Below, one piece after another: positions 1-9,300 of a DNA stretch of 64,000 bases. The stretch comes from CAADGU01 sp035444285 (GTDB lineage Bacteria > Chloroflexota > Anaerolineae > Promineifilales > Promineifilaceae). The notes beneath the pieces are model-generated. The model did not search any database. It was not told the DNA's origin and saw only the letters and a list, made by a program, of their open reading frames with translations. The stretch covers positions 62,001-126,000 of the forward strand of contig DAOMOK010000012.1 of the NCBI GenBank assembly GCA_035444285.1. The letters are read 5' to 3'. Each line of letters starts with the position of its first letter. Positions within the stretch are counted from its first letter, which is position 1. The translations under genes and the position numbers were made by a program.

Positions 1-1033
1 CTTCCTGGCGGGTGATGTCCAATCGGCCTGGGGTGGTGAACACGGCCGTGTCCCGATTCGCCGCCCCCAATATCAGCGCTACCGTTTGCCCGCGCCGGAT
101 CGTTTCACCAGCAATCGCCACATCTTCAATCACACTGCGAAAAGTCATTTGCACCGGGCTGTCGTAGCGGAGGATCTCTTCCACGGCCGTGCCCACCAAC
201 CCCGGATTTTCGCGCAATAATTCCAGTTGATCAGGGTTTTGCAGCAGCGCCAGCACACCATTGCCAATCAGATTGACGGTGGTTTCATGCCCCGCGCCAA
301 TGAGCAGGATGCACATGGCAATGAGTTCACTTTCACTGAGGCGGTCGCCCTGCTCCTCGGCGGCAATCAGGTCACTGAGAATGTCATCCTGGGGGCTTAG
401 GCGGCGTTCGGCAATAACCGACTGCAACATGGCGATGAAGTCCGGCATGATCTGGCTGGCGTGTCGGGCCACGGCCGTGTCCTGGCGCACATCAAACCCG
501 GCCACCACCGCCCCCGTCCATTCCCGCAAATTGGTCCGCTCGTGCGGCGGAATGCCTAACATCTCGGCAATCACCGTCATCGGCAGCGGAAAGGCAAAAT
601 CACCAATCAAGTCCATTTCCCCCTTCGCCTCTACCTGATCCAGCAGGTCATCGGCAATTTGCTGGATGCGCAGGCGCAGCCGGGCTACCGCCTGGGGTGT
701 AAATGCTTTATGTACCAACGTGCGCAGCCGGGTATGGTCGGGCGGGTCTTGAAACAACATCCACTGCCCCAACATCTCATAATAGGGGCGGAAAAGGTCG
801 GGAATAGGCGCCCGCTCTTCTGGGGGTATCACACGCTGCCAGTCACGGCCGAACCGATTGTCCTTGAGGATCGCCTGCACATCGGCGTAACGGGTAAACC
901 ACCAGGCGCCGGGCATGATGGGGTTCACCGGCATACCCCAATGTACCGGGCAGTTTTCCTGTAATTCCCGGTACACCGGATAAGGATTCACGATAAAATC
1001 AGGCGCAAAGGGGTTAAAGGGATAAGCGTTCAT
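1..1033 (-). CDS. Cytochrome P450, C-terminus cut by window edge
   Basis: Heme-thiolate monooxygenase of the soluble bacterial type. The frame opens at ATG 1033 (MNAYPFNPFAPDF) with GGAGAA just upstream and stays open for 344 codons to the window edge. The I-helix oxygen-activation motif AGHETT and the K-helix ExxR motif (EEILRYDSPVQ, which also matches the bacterial R..SPVQ pattern) are visible. The Cys heme-ligand loop lies beyond base 1 and cannot be checked. No signal peptide or membrane anchor is present, so a cytoplasmic enzyme fed by ferredoxin is expected. It heads a run of minus-strand genes (acyl-CoA ligase, FAD enzyme) that suggests oxidation of a lipid, terpenoid or secondary metabolite. 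The substrate cannot be read from the sequence. Confidence 0.93.
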   Translation of the reverse strand, partial: MNAYPFNPFAPDFIVNPYPVYRELQENCPVHWGMPVNPIMPGAWWFTRYADVQAILKDNRFGRDWQRVIPPEERAPIPDLFRPYYEMLGQWMLFQDPPDHTRLRTLVHKAFTPQAVARLRLRIQQIADDLLDQVEAKGEMDLIGDFAFPLPMTVIAEMLGIPPHERTNLREWTGAVVAGFDVRQDTAVARHASQIMPDFIAMLQSVIAERRLSPQDDILSDLIAAEEQGDRLSESELIAMCILLIGAGHETTVNLIGNGVLALLQNPDQLELLRENPGLVGTAVEEILRYDSPVQMTFRSVIEDVAIAGETIRRGQTVALILGAANRDTAVFTTPGRLDITRQE

Positions 1034-1072
1034 CAAGTTCTCCAGGGCTGCCACGAATTACACGGATTCGTG

Positions 1073-1972
1073 TTAATTTGTGGAATTCGTGGCCGAACTA
1101 TTTTGGGGTGGATGCCCACCCACATTGTCGCTACTCAGAAGGATTGCCAGGGAGCCAACAACCAGCAAAGTAAAGAACAACATGTACAGCGGTTTGACAG
1201 CCGCCGGATTCCACACATTGGCAGCTACCACACCAATACCATATGTAATCATGACGGCCAACGTCACCCGCAAGGCATCGGTGGAGCGCAAACTGTATCC
1301 GGTCGCGGCCGCCAGCGTCCACAACATCACGGCAATGAGGCGGCTGGTGAGCAGATCGCCAGGCCATACCCACACCAGGGTAGATGGCCCGGCATCGGTG
1401 AGAAACAAGGCCAGCCCCCACAAAGCAGTGATCACGGCCGTGCCCCACAACCAACCGCGCCCCCATCCCCGCACCGGCCCATCATGCGCCACAGTGATGA
1501 TGCCCACCGGGTGAAACAAGTGCCAGATGGTAAGCGCCACCATGCCCAATACGACAACAAAAAAGCTATAGGTAATGGGCGCTGCCCAATCAAAACGGCC
1601 GAGGTGAAACAGCACAATCGCCACCGCCAGCGGTGTGAGGTAAACAAAGAGCATGATGATGATGAGGCGCAATCGGGGGAGTGACGGCCGTTGCAACGCC
1701 AACCAACAGCCCACCGCAAACGACCAGGCCGCCGCCGCCAACATGCGCGAAGCCAACGGCGGCAAATCCCAGGAAAAACTGGCGCGCACATCAAACCACC
1801 AGCCAAGTGCGCCCACAAAACCACCCACACCTGTGAGAACAACCAGGAAAAGCAGGCTTTGTTGGTGGCGGGTAATCTGGCCGTGGTACGGCCGTATCCA
1901 CCGCCAAGAAGCCAGCGCCACCCCCACGATCAACGCGAATAAGCCTGAAATTTGCAGGAACAGTTGAGGCAT
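1073..1972 (-). CDS. Polytopic membrane protein of unknown function
   Basis: 299 residues, mostly hydrophobic, with about eight predicted membrane helices from residue 5 to 285 and a short polar C-terminal tail. I recognise no family motif. A HxxH-like pair (WHLFHP) lies near the middle, which could bind a metal or heme but is not diagnostic. It lies 12 nt downstream of a second membrane protein (1985-2767), so the two are probably co-transcribed and may form a pair. The start follows a short inverted repeat and has no strong ribosome-binding site, which fits translational coupling. Hydropathy makes the frame credible; the large antisense frame is a shadow. Confidence 0.72.
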   Translation of the reverse strand: MPQLFLQISGLFALIVGVALASWRWIRPYHGQITRHQQSLLFLVVLTGVGGFVGALGWWFDVRASFSWDLPPLASRMLAAAAWSFAVGCWLALQRPSLPRLRLIIIMLFVYLTPLAVAIVLFHLGRFDWAAPITYSFFVVVLGMVALTIWHLFHPVGIITVAHDGPVRGWGRGWLWGTAVITALWGLALFLTDAGPSTLVWVWPGDLLTSRLIAVMLWTLAAATGYSLRSTDALRVTLAVMITYGIGVVAANVWNPAAVKPLYMLFFTLLVVGSLAILLSSDNVGGHPPQNSSATNSTN

Positions 1973-1980
1973 CGGATTTA

Positions 1981-2014
1981 GACCCTAATGGTTTTCTGAA
2001 ACCCTTAGGGTCTT
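1981..2014. repeat. Inverted repeat, GACCCTAAGGG family, copy 1
   Basis: Imperfect palindrome of the type AGACCCTAAGGG-N-CCCTTAGGGTCT. It overlaps the stop codon of the 1985-2767 gene. Near-identical copies lie at 30083-30115 and 36445-36477, so this is a dispersed family and not a chance hairpin. Confidence 0.75.
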
Positions 2015-2767
2015 GACGAGCAACGGCCGTGTCTCTTGGTGAATAAACAGGTAATAGATAGCCAGGGCGGCGCTGTAGATCAGGACGGCCGTGTACAGAT
2101 ACAGGCTCAACGCATGTTCCGGCCTCACATTGCCAAAATGGGGAATAAACCGCGCCAGCAGCACCAGGTCATAAGCCAGAAAACTCCACAACGGGGCAGC
2201 AGCATAATGCCATTGCGGGCGCAAAACGGCATACAAAAAGTAAAACGCATCGCCCACAAAGATCAGGCCAAAGATCACCGAAGAATCGGGGTTGAGCGGC
2301 CAGGGGAAGATGATGGGCACCCGCAGGATAAGGGCGCTGCCGACAAACAGGAGCACGGCCGTGAAAACCACAAACGACCAGCGCACCAGCGGCGGTGTGG
2401 GCCGGGAATCGCGCAGCGGCAGCCGATGGCTCCACCAGAACAACCCCACGTTAAACAGGGCAAATACGGCGCAGCCAATTGCATACAACGGCAATGCCAG
2501 CACAAAGAAAAAAACGGCCAATCCCGCCATCATCACCACCAGGTTCAACGCGCCATTGGCCATCGCCCCCCACTCACCGGTCACGCCAATCCAGATCAGC
2601 GCCGCCGCAATAGCCGCCTGAATACCGGCAATAAAAGTGTATGAAAGCGGGCCGTCCGGCCAGGGCCAGGTGGCTACCGCCCAGGGCCACTGCCAGAAAT
2701 ACCCGGCAACCAGAACCAACAAAGCAATACCACTACCAATTGTCAACAAGCGTAAAACTCTGTCCAT
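1985..2767 (-). CDS. Polytopic membrane protein of unknown function
   Basis: 260 residues from ATG 2767 (MDRVLRLLTIG); an in-frame TTG two codons earlier is an alternative start. About seven or eight hydrophobic helices fill nearly the whole chain. No catalytic or binding motif is recognised. A polar loop (HRLPLRDSRPTPP) sits between central helices. It is followed after 12 nt by another unknown membrane protein on the same strand, and both are near a P450, an acyl-CoA ligase and a FAD enzyme, so a role in transport or membrane modification for that locus is possible but only inferred. The stop codon lies inside an inverted repeat. Confidence 0.72.
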   Translation of the reverse strand: MDRVLRLLTIGSGIALLVLVAGYFWQWPWAVATWPWPDGPLSYTFIAGIQAAIAAALIWIGVTGEWGAMANGALNLVVMMAGLAVFFFVLALPLYAIGCAVFALFNVGLFWWSHRLPLRDSRPTPPLVRWSFVVFTAVLLFVGSALILRVPIIFPWPLNPDSSVIFGLIFVGDAFYFLYAVLRPQWHYAAAPLWSFLAYDLVLLARFIPHFGNVRPEHALSLYLYTAVLIYSAALAIYYLFIHQETRPLLVKTLRVSENH

Positions 2768-2797
2768 TTTCAATGACCCTTACCTGTTACATCGTTC

Positions 2798-2830
2798 AGA
2801 CCTGACAGGTTTTTAAAACCTGTCAGGTCT
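2798..2830. repeat. Inverted repeat, AGACCTGACAGG family, copy 1
   Basis: Near-perfect palindrome AGACCTGACAGG-TTTTTAAAA-CCTGTCAGGTCT in the gap between the acyl-CoA ligase and the membrane-protein pair. Related copies occur at 17876-17900 and 60552-60585. It could act as a terminator or mRNA-stabilising hairpin. Confidence 0.75.
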
Positions 2831-2896
2831 CCAGAGGGACTGAACGCTTACTGTGCAACACACTCTGGATATGCCATTGGGATTATGCAATACGTA

Positions 2897-4486
2897 TCAA
2901 TCAGCAGCAACGGCCGTCAGCCGTTCCCGTTCCTGTGCCACCAACACCCGGCGCAGAATTTTGCCGGTGGGGGACTTGGGAATGGCGTCAATAAATTCAA
3001 TCTCGCGGATCTTCTTGTAGGGGGCCACCCGTTCGGCCACATATGCCATAATCTCCTCCGGCTGGGCCGCGGCTTTGAGGACGATAAACGCTTTGGGCAG
3101 TTCCCCGGCTTCTTCATCCGGCTTGCCAATGACACAGGCGTCGGCTACGGCCGTGTGCCCCAACAACACCGCTTCCAACTCCGCCGGCGCCACCTGGAAC
3201 CCCTTGTACTTAATCAACTCCTTCAGCCGGTCCACGATGTAGATGTAGTTATCCTCATCTATAGTGGCAATATCGCCCGTGTGCAGCCAGCCATTGCCGT
3301 CCAACATAGCGGCGGTGGCGTCTGGGTTATTGAGGTAGCCTTTCATCACTTGCGGCCCGCGCAGCCACAATTCGCCCCGCTCGCCCGGCCCCAGCGCTTT
3401 TCCGGTGATCACATCCACAATTTGCACTTCCGTATTCGGCACCACAAAACCCACCGTGCCCGCTTTGTCTGTGCCGCGTTCCAGCGGCCCGGCGCACACT
3501 GTCGCCGACGCTTCCGTCAGGCCATAACCCTGCATCACCCAGGCGCCCAGGCGGGCTTCAAACGCCTTTTCCACTTCCTTGCTCAAGGGCGCCGCGCCAG
3601 AGGCAATCAGCCGCAGCGAGGAGAGGTCGTACTGATCTACCAGCGGATGTTTGGCCAGGGCCAGCACAATGGGCGGGGCGACGGTGGTATACGTCACCCG
3701 ATACTGCTGAATCAGTTCCAGGAATTGGGCCAGGTCAAAACGGGGCATTGTCACCAGGGCGCTGCCGCGAATCAGGGACAGCCCCAACACCATCGTCAGC
3801 CCCATGGTGTGGAAAAATGGGGCGATGCCCAACACCACATCCTCCGGGAAATAGGCCAGATGCCCGGCCAACGCCTCAATTTGCAAGGCATTCGCCAGCA
3901 AATTGTGGTGGGTAAGCATGACCCCTTTGGGCAGGCCGGTGGTGCCGCTGGAGTAGAGGACAACGGCCGTGTCCTCCTGTGGATTGATGGCAACCGGCTG
4001 CCGCTGTCCATCGTGCTGGAACAGGGCGGCAAAGGGGGTGGCCCCTTCCGCCTCGCCCAGCACAAAAATCTCCTCCACAAACGCTTCACCGGCGGCAGCC
4101 TGGGCGCTTTCCAGAAAATGGGGAATGGTGAACAGGAAGCGAGCACGGGTATCGCGCAGTTGGAAAGCCAGTTCGGCCGGGGTATAGAGGGGGTTTACGG
4201 CCGTCGCCGCCCCACCCGCCAGCAATGTGCCATAGAAGATGGGGGCAAATTCCGGCAAATTGGGCAGGTAAATGGCAACGATGTCCCCTTTTTGCAGGCC
4301 GCGTTTTTGCAGGCCACCGGCCAGCATGTGGATCATGCCTTGCAGTTGGGGGAAATTGATGGTACGGCCGCTCGGCCCATCAATTAGCGCCGCCCGGTCG
4401 CCATGCGCCGCCAACCGGGGCATCAGATAGTCGGTCAGCGACACGTTGGGAATGGATACAGCAGGGGTAGGGCTTGTGTAAATCAT
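2897..4486 (-). CDS. AMP-forming acyl-CoA synthetase (4-coumarate/fatty-acid CoA ligase-like)
   Basis: Activates a carboxylic acid with ATP to an acyl-adenylate and transfers it to CoA. 529 residues from ATG 4486 (MIYTSPTPAVS), preceded by the strong ribosome-binding site AAAGGAGAAA, so the 13-residue upstream extension is rejected. The family core motifs are present: the P-loop-like YSSGTTGLPKG near residue 185, the adenylate-binding YGLTEAS, the GELWLRGPQVMKGY block, the hinge TGDIATIDEDNYIYIVDRLKELIKYKG, and the C-terminal catalytic lysine in PKSPTGKILRR. Length is normal for 4-coumarate ligase relatives. Soluble, no signal peptide. Clustered with a P450 and a FAD monooxygenase-like gene on the same strand, it may prepare a hydrophobic acid for oxidation. 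Exact substrate unknown. Confidence 0.93.
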   Translation of the reverse strand: MIYTSPTPAVSIPNVSLTDYLMPRLAAHGDRAALIDGPSGRTINFPQLQGMIHMLAGGLQKRGLQKGDIVAIYLPNLPEFAPIFYGTLLAGGAATAVNPLYTPAELAFQLRDTRARFLFTIPHFLESAQAAAGEAFVEEIFVLGEAEGATPFAALFQHDGQRQPVAINPQEDTAVVLYSSGTTGLPKGVMLTHHNLLANALQIEALAGHLAYFPEDVVLGIAPFFHTMGLTMVLGLSLIRGSALVTMPRFDLAQFLELIQQYRVTYTTVAPPIVLALAKHPLVDQYDLSSLRLIASGAAPLSKEVEKAFEARLGAWVMQGYGLTEASATVCAGPLERGTDKAGTVGFVVPNTEVQIVDVITGKALGPGERGELWLRGPQVMKGYLNNPDATAAMLDGNGWLHTGDIATIDEDNYIYIVDRLKELIKYKGFQVAPAELEAVLLGHTAVADACVIGKPDEEAGELPKAFIVLKAAAQPEEIMAYVAERVAPYKKIREIEFIDAIPKSPTGKILRRVLVAQERERLTAVAAD

Positions 4487-4505
4487 GGTTTTCTCCTTTA
4501 AGATA

Positions 4506-4539
4506 AGAAACCGGGGTTCTTCCAAGAACCCCGATTTCT
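4506..4539. repeat. Inverted repeat between FAD enzyme and ligase
   Basis: AGAAACCGGGGTTCTT-CC-AAGAACCCCGATTTCT forms a long hairpin in the 57-nt gap, just before the ligase ribosome-binding site. Only this copy was seen in the window. It may terminate or process the message between the two genes. Confidence 0.65.
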
Positions 4540-4543
4540 AACA

Positions 4544-5932
4544 TTAATTCTGCCTGATCGGTTTGGGAGCGGATGGGGAGGTTACGGCCGTGTCCTCCCT
4601 TTTCTTTCCCTTCCAGCGCCAGGCGCGCCACAACATGCGGGGGTGCATCAGGCTGGTCGGCGCCGCCAGTAAATGCACTACCCGCATAAATTGTTCGTAT
4701 ACCACAGTGTCATCCTCCATCACCGGGTGCAGATAGGCCGTGTAACGGTTAATCAGGTCCGTGCCCGGCGGCTTGGGACCTTCCGTTTCCGCCCAGCGGA
4801 AATCTTCGCCCACCGCAATCTGCCAGGGCATATCCACTATTTTGGCCGCCTGCTTAAAATAGGTGCGCCACAAGGTGGGGGCGTTGCCTTTCTTTTGCAA
4901 CAACTTTTGCAGCGCCGCCACCTGCATGGCCGCCGACGACATGCCCTGCCCGTAAATGGGGTTGAAGCTGGCCACGGCGTCCCCCAAGACCAGCAAACCG
5001 GCGGGGAAACGCTTCATCTTTTCGTAGTGGCGGCGCAGGCTAAAGGGGAATTTGTGAGGCACGACGTCAGACAGCGGCTCGGCGCGGCTGATGATGTTGT
5101 AGATGTCCGGTACCGGCAGGTTGCGGATATATTCCACAAAACCGGCTTCATCGGTGGGCGGCTCCACGCCGTGCATTCCCCCAGACGTAACAATCCAGCG
5201 GTCGCCTTCAATGGGGAACAAAAAGGTGCCTGATTTGGCCGGGGGCGTGGGGGCAATCATGATCGTCGTGGCGTCGGGCAGGTCGGTGGGTTGGCGGCGG
5301 TAAATGCGGGTGCTGTAGGCAAAGTTGACCTTGACGCGGCTTTCCGGGGCACGGCCGTAGCCCCATTCATCCAACCATTTCGGCGTCGCCGAGCCACGCC
5401 CGGCGCAGTCCACCACCAGGTCGGCGGCCAGGGTTTCCGGTTCACGGCCGTCCGTCCGGTACACAATCTCTGCGCCCACTACCCGCGAATCATCCTCATT
5501 GGTCAGCAGCTTTTTCACCTCGCAGGCAGCCAGCAGGCGCACATTCGGCAGCGCCAATAGGCGGCGGCGTATCTGCCATTCCAGATAGGGGCGGCTGGAG
5601 AGACAGCCGCGCATGTCGCTATCAAACTGTTTTTTCCAACCGCCAAACTGGAAAAGACGCTCCGTGCCGGGGTTGTCCACCATCGCCCCGCCAGCGACCA
5701 ACTCTTCTTCGATGCCTGGAAAAAGCGCGCGGATAATTTCATAGCCGGCGGCCAACAAGGCGTGCAAATGGCGCGTTTGTGGCTGCCCCTTGCGCGATTC
5801 CGGCTCATCATGCACCGGGTCTCGCTCGACGACAGTTACCTCGGCAAAGTGGTCGCTCAACACACGGGCAGTGAGCAAACCAGCCATACTACCACCAATC
5901 ACAATGGCATGGGCTTGTTGAATCGCTTTCAT
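4544..5932 (-). CDS. FAD-dependent oxidoreductase, monooxygenase/halogenase-like fold
   Basis: 462 residues from ATG 5932 (MKAIQQAHAIVIGG), chosen because GGAGGAATCA lies directly upstream; the frame extends further 5' but without support. The N-terminal Rossmann motif VIGGSMAGLLTARVL with VVERD at the second strand binds the FAD adenosine. The second FAD motif GDAVASFNPIYGQGMSSAAMQ near residue 320 is typical of class A flavin monooxygenases and geranylgeranyl-reductase-like proteins. A DCAGRGS motif sits at about residue 170. It therefore probably hydroxylates, epoxidises or reduces a hydrophobic substrate with NAD(P)H. It lies upstream of the acyl-CoA ligase in the same direction, with the P450 further on. 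No signal peptide. Confidence 0.88.
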   Translation of the reverse strand: MKAIQQAHAIVIGGSMAGLLTARVLSDHFAEVTVVERDPVHDEPESRKGQPQTRHLHALLAAGYEIIRALFPGIEEELVAGGAMVDNPGTERLFQFGGWKKQFDSDMRGCLSSRPYLEWQIRRRLLALPNVRLLAACEVKKLLTNEDDSRVVGAEIVYRTDGREPETLAADLVVDCAGRGSATPKWLDEWGYGRAPESRVKVNFAYSTRIYRRQPTDLPDATTIMIAPTPPAKSGTFLFPIEGDRWIVTSGGMHGVEPPTDEAGFVEYIRNLPVPDIYNIISRAEPLSDVVPHKFPFSLRRHYEKMKRFPAGLLVLGDAVASFNPIYGQGMSSAAMQVAALQKLLQKKGNAPTLWRTYFKQAAKIVDMPWQIAVGEDFRWAETEGPKPPGTDLINRYTAYLHPVMEDDTVVYEQFMRVVHLLAAPTSLMHPRMLWRAWRWKGKKREDTAVTSPSAPKPIRQN

Positions 5933-6080
5933 TGATTCCTCCATCGGTGTAAAAAGACGGCTACGGCCGTTTTCCACACACAGCACAAACAAAGACAATG
6001 GCGTTGGCCGCCAGCGCCACGGTTGTTTGCCAGAACTGCATTCGTAAATTAAAGAGCATGGCAGAAACCTCCCAACTGTA

Positions 6081-6121
6081 GAGCGATTTTCTAAATCGCC
6101 GCTCGATTTGGAAAATCGAGC
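6081..6121. repeat. Pair of small inverted repeats in divergent intergenic region
   Basis: Two adjacent hairpins, GCGATTT-TCT-AAATCGC and GCTCGATTT-GG-AAAATCGAGC, lie between the FAD gene (start 5932) and the divergent regulator (start 6381). The rest of this gap of about 450 bases holds a palindrome around ACGGCCGT near 6155-6178, the TATAAT at 6279 and the hairpin at 6340-6375. No further gene is seen. Confidence 0.6.
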
Positions 6122-6278
6122 CACAATTAACCAAAAGATGTGTGGGTGGGGATGAACGGCCCGACACGGCCGTTCATCCCTGAAAGAAAGTGGTCACTTT
6201 AACTCAGATTAATTTGTCCGGTTATGCATGATTTGGCCTCTCATATCTGTCGGGTCTGTCTTAATAAGCGAGTTGCGA

Positions 6279-6284
6279 TATAAT
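6279..6284 (+). promoter_or_regulatory. Candidate -10 box (TATAAT) for the BTAD regulator
   Basis: A perfect TATAAT lies about 100 nt upstream of the regulator start at 6381 in a comparatively AT-rich stretch. No good -35 hexamer is seen at the standard spacing, so the assignment is tentative. Confidence 0.4.
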
Positions 6285-6339
6285 GCCATCCTAGCAGGGC
6301 ATCATTTTTGCATCGTATCTTTATCGTTTATCCAACTAA

Positions 6340-6375
6340 GAGGTGAGACGCACTTTTTGAAGTGCGTCTCACCTC
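6340..6375. repeat. Perfect 16-bp hairpin abutting the regulator start codon
   Basis: Arms 6340-6355 (GAGGTGAGACGCACTT) and 6360-6375 with a 4-nt loop are perfectly complementary. The ATG of the regulator follows 5 nt later. The only ribosome-binding-site-like string (GAGGTGAG) is inside the left arm and would be hidden when the stem forms, so the element could block translation or be a protein-binding operator. Confidence 0.8.
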
Positions 6376-6380
6376 ATCAG

Positions 6381-9300
6381 ATGGGTGCAGCATTGCCTGG
6401 CACATTACAACTCACCGTATTGGGAAAACCACATATAACCTGCCAGGACCAGCCACTTACGGCCGACCTCGTGTCGGCCAAGGGGCAGGCGCTGCTCATT
6501 TACCTGGCCGTCACCGGGCGGCCCCACTCCCGCCCGGCGCTGTCCGGCTTGCTCTGGGGCGACATGCCCGAAGAAACCGCCCGCGCCAACCTGCGCCTCA
6601 CCCTCTCCAAACTGCGCAAATTTCTGCCGGAAACCGTTTTGCAGGCAGATCGCCTGGAAATTGGGCTGGCCGATTTCTGGCTGGATGTGGTGGAGTTTGA
6701 AAAGCGATTGGAGATTGGAAGTTGGAGATTGGAGATTCAGCCCGGCTCTCATCCCCAATCTCTCCTCTCCCTTTACCGCGGCGATTTTCTGGAAGACTTC
6801 TATCTCTCCAACGCGCCGGACTTTGACGAGTGGGTGGCCGGGCAGCGAGAACGGTGGCGGCGCAAGGCCGTCACCGGACTGAGCCAATGGCTGGACACGG
6901 CCGTGCAACAAAACGACCACACCACTGGCATCCCCCTCGCCCGCAAACTACTCAGCATCGAACCCTGGCACGAAGAAAGCCACCGCCAGTTGATGCGCCT
7001 GCTGGCTGTCAACGGCCAACGCAGCGCCGCCCTGGCCCAATACGAAACCTGTCGCCGCCTGCTTGTCATCGAACTGAGCATCGAACCATCCGCCGAAACC
7101 ACCGCCCTCTTTGAAGCCATCCGAGAGGACAAGGTGACGAGCAATCACCCCCTCACCCCGGCGTCTTCGCCGCCTTCTTCGCCGCCTTCACCGCCGCCTT
7201 CACCCCCTCGCCCCGGCGTCATCGCCACCCTCACCCCCTTCGTCGGCCGCCAGGCAGAATTGGAACACCTGGGAATGCAACTGCTTGACCCCCACTGCCG
7301 CCTGCTGACCATTATGGGTATGGGTGGCATGGGCAAAACACGGCTGGCGCTGGAACTGGCACACACGGCCGTACCCCATTTCCCCGATGGCGTCACCTTT
7401 GTAGATTTATCGTCGTTGGCCGAGGGAGACTTATTGGTCACGGCCGTGACCGACGCCCTCAACCTGCCCCTGTCCGGCAGCGCTTCCCCGGAAACACAAC
7501 TGGCCAACTACCTGGCCCCCCGCCAATTACTGTTAGTGCTGGATAATTTTGAATCGGTGCTGGCGGGGGCTGGGCTGGTGGCCCACTTGTTGGCCTCCGC
7601 GCCCCGGCTCACCGTGCTCATCACTTCCCGTGAGCCGCTCAATCTGCACGGTGAATGGCTCTACCCGCTGAGCGGCCTGGCCCTGCCCGATGACATCAGC
7701 GGCGAAAGCGCCCCCTATGCCGATGCGCTCAGCTTTTTTGCCAACTGCGCCCGCCGCACCCGCCCCCAATTTTCCCTGGCCGAGGAACTACCCGGCGTTA
7801 TTGATCTCTGCCACCTGACCGGTGGTATGCCCCTGGCGCTGGAACTGGCTGCCGGCTGGACCAAAACGCTCAGTGTGGCCGAAATTGTGGCCGAGATTCA
7901 ACAAGACCTGGGCATTTTGCAGGCGCGGCAGGCCAACCGGCCGGAACGGCAGCGCAGTATCCAGGCCATCCTCGACCAAAGCTGGCAGCGGCTAACGCCA
8001 GACGAGCAAACCGTTTTCGCCCAGCTGGCGGTCTTTCAGGGGCCGTTTGACCGGCAGGCGGCGCGGCAGGTAGCCGGGGCTGATTTAGGTACGCTCACCG
8101 GCCTGCTCGATACAGCCTTATTACAACGCCGCCAGCAAACCCATTACACCATCCATCCATTGGTGCGTCAGTTTGCTCACGGCCGTCTCCAGGCAAATCC
8201 CTCACTCTACGCCGAAACACAGGCCGCCTATGCCACCACCTATGCGGCGTTCTGCGCCACCCGGCTGCCCCAACTTATTCAGCGCGACCTGCCTGCTCTG
8301 GCGGAATTCAAACAGGAGCAGGACAATATCCGCGCCGTCTGGCAATGGGCGGTGGAGCAGCAAAATGTGGCGATTCTGGGTAAGTTGGCGCAGCCGTTAG
8401 CCCTCTACCTGGCGCATTACAGCTACTATCAAGAGCTTTACCGCCGCTTTGACACGGCCGTAACCGCCCTCACCCCCCTCACCAACCCAGACGCGCAGCG
8501 GGTGCTGGCCTATGCCCTGCTGGAACTGGGCAACGCCCACATGATTCTGGGCAAATTGTCAGACGCGGACGCTGCCCTGCAAGCCAGCGAAACACTGTAT
8601 GCCCAATGCGCCATCCCCCACGCACCCGGCCTGGGCACCGACCCGGCCATTATTCGTAGCATTGTGGCCTGGATGCGCTCCGATTTTGGCACGGCCGTGC
8701 AGCTTGGCGAAAAAGCATTGGCCCAGGCTCGCACCGAACAAAATCGGCACAATGAAGCCTATGCCCATTTTGTGTTGTCCGGGGCAAACATTGCCCTGGG
8801 GCAATACACCATCGCCCAAAACCATGCCCGGCAGGCGTTTGCCCTGGCGCAGCCAATCAACGATCCCTGGTTTTTGGGTTACTGCCATATGGAGTTGGGC
8901 AAGGCGGCGCTGGCGCTGGGGGATTTTGCGGCGGCGGACAGCCATTTTGAGACTGCCTTTGCCCTGCCGCAAAAGGTGGACAACCGCACCGGCATGGCCA
9001 TGGCCCGGCTAATGTTAGGTGAGAGTAAACGGCGACAGCAACAATGGGATAACGCGGCGCAGGCGTTTGGCGAAGCGCGCCAAATCTACCACGATATTCA
9101 GCACCGCATGGGGCTGGCGCGGGCCTACGCTGGATTGGGCGACGCCGCCACCGGGCAAGGACAACTGGCGCCGGCGCGTGACTGGTATCTACACGCGCTG
9201 AAGCTGGTGGTCGCCGCCGGGCTGCACACATATGCCAACACGGTGCTGTTGGGCGTGGGTGAATGGCTGGCAGCGGTGGCACAGCCAGAGCGGGCGGGGG

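Noticed and set aside
2885..4387. 500-codon open frame on the plus strand
   Set aside because: It is antisense to the acyl-CoA ligase, rich in His, Gln and Arg from complementary codons, and has no family motif. The minus-strand protein has all catalytic motifs.
6228..6380. 51-residue N-terminal extension of the BTAD regulator
   Set aside because: The extension has no similarity to the family, runs through the perfect hairpin and the TATAAT, and the winged helix begins directly at MGAALPG.
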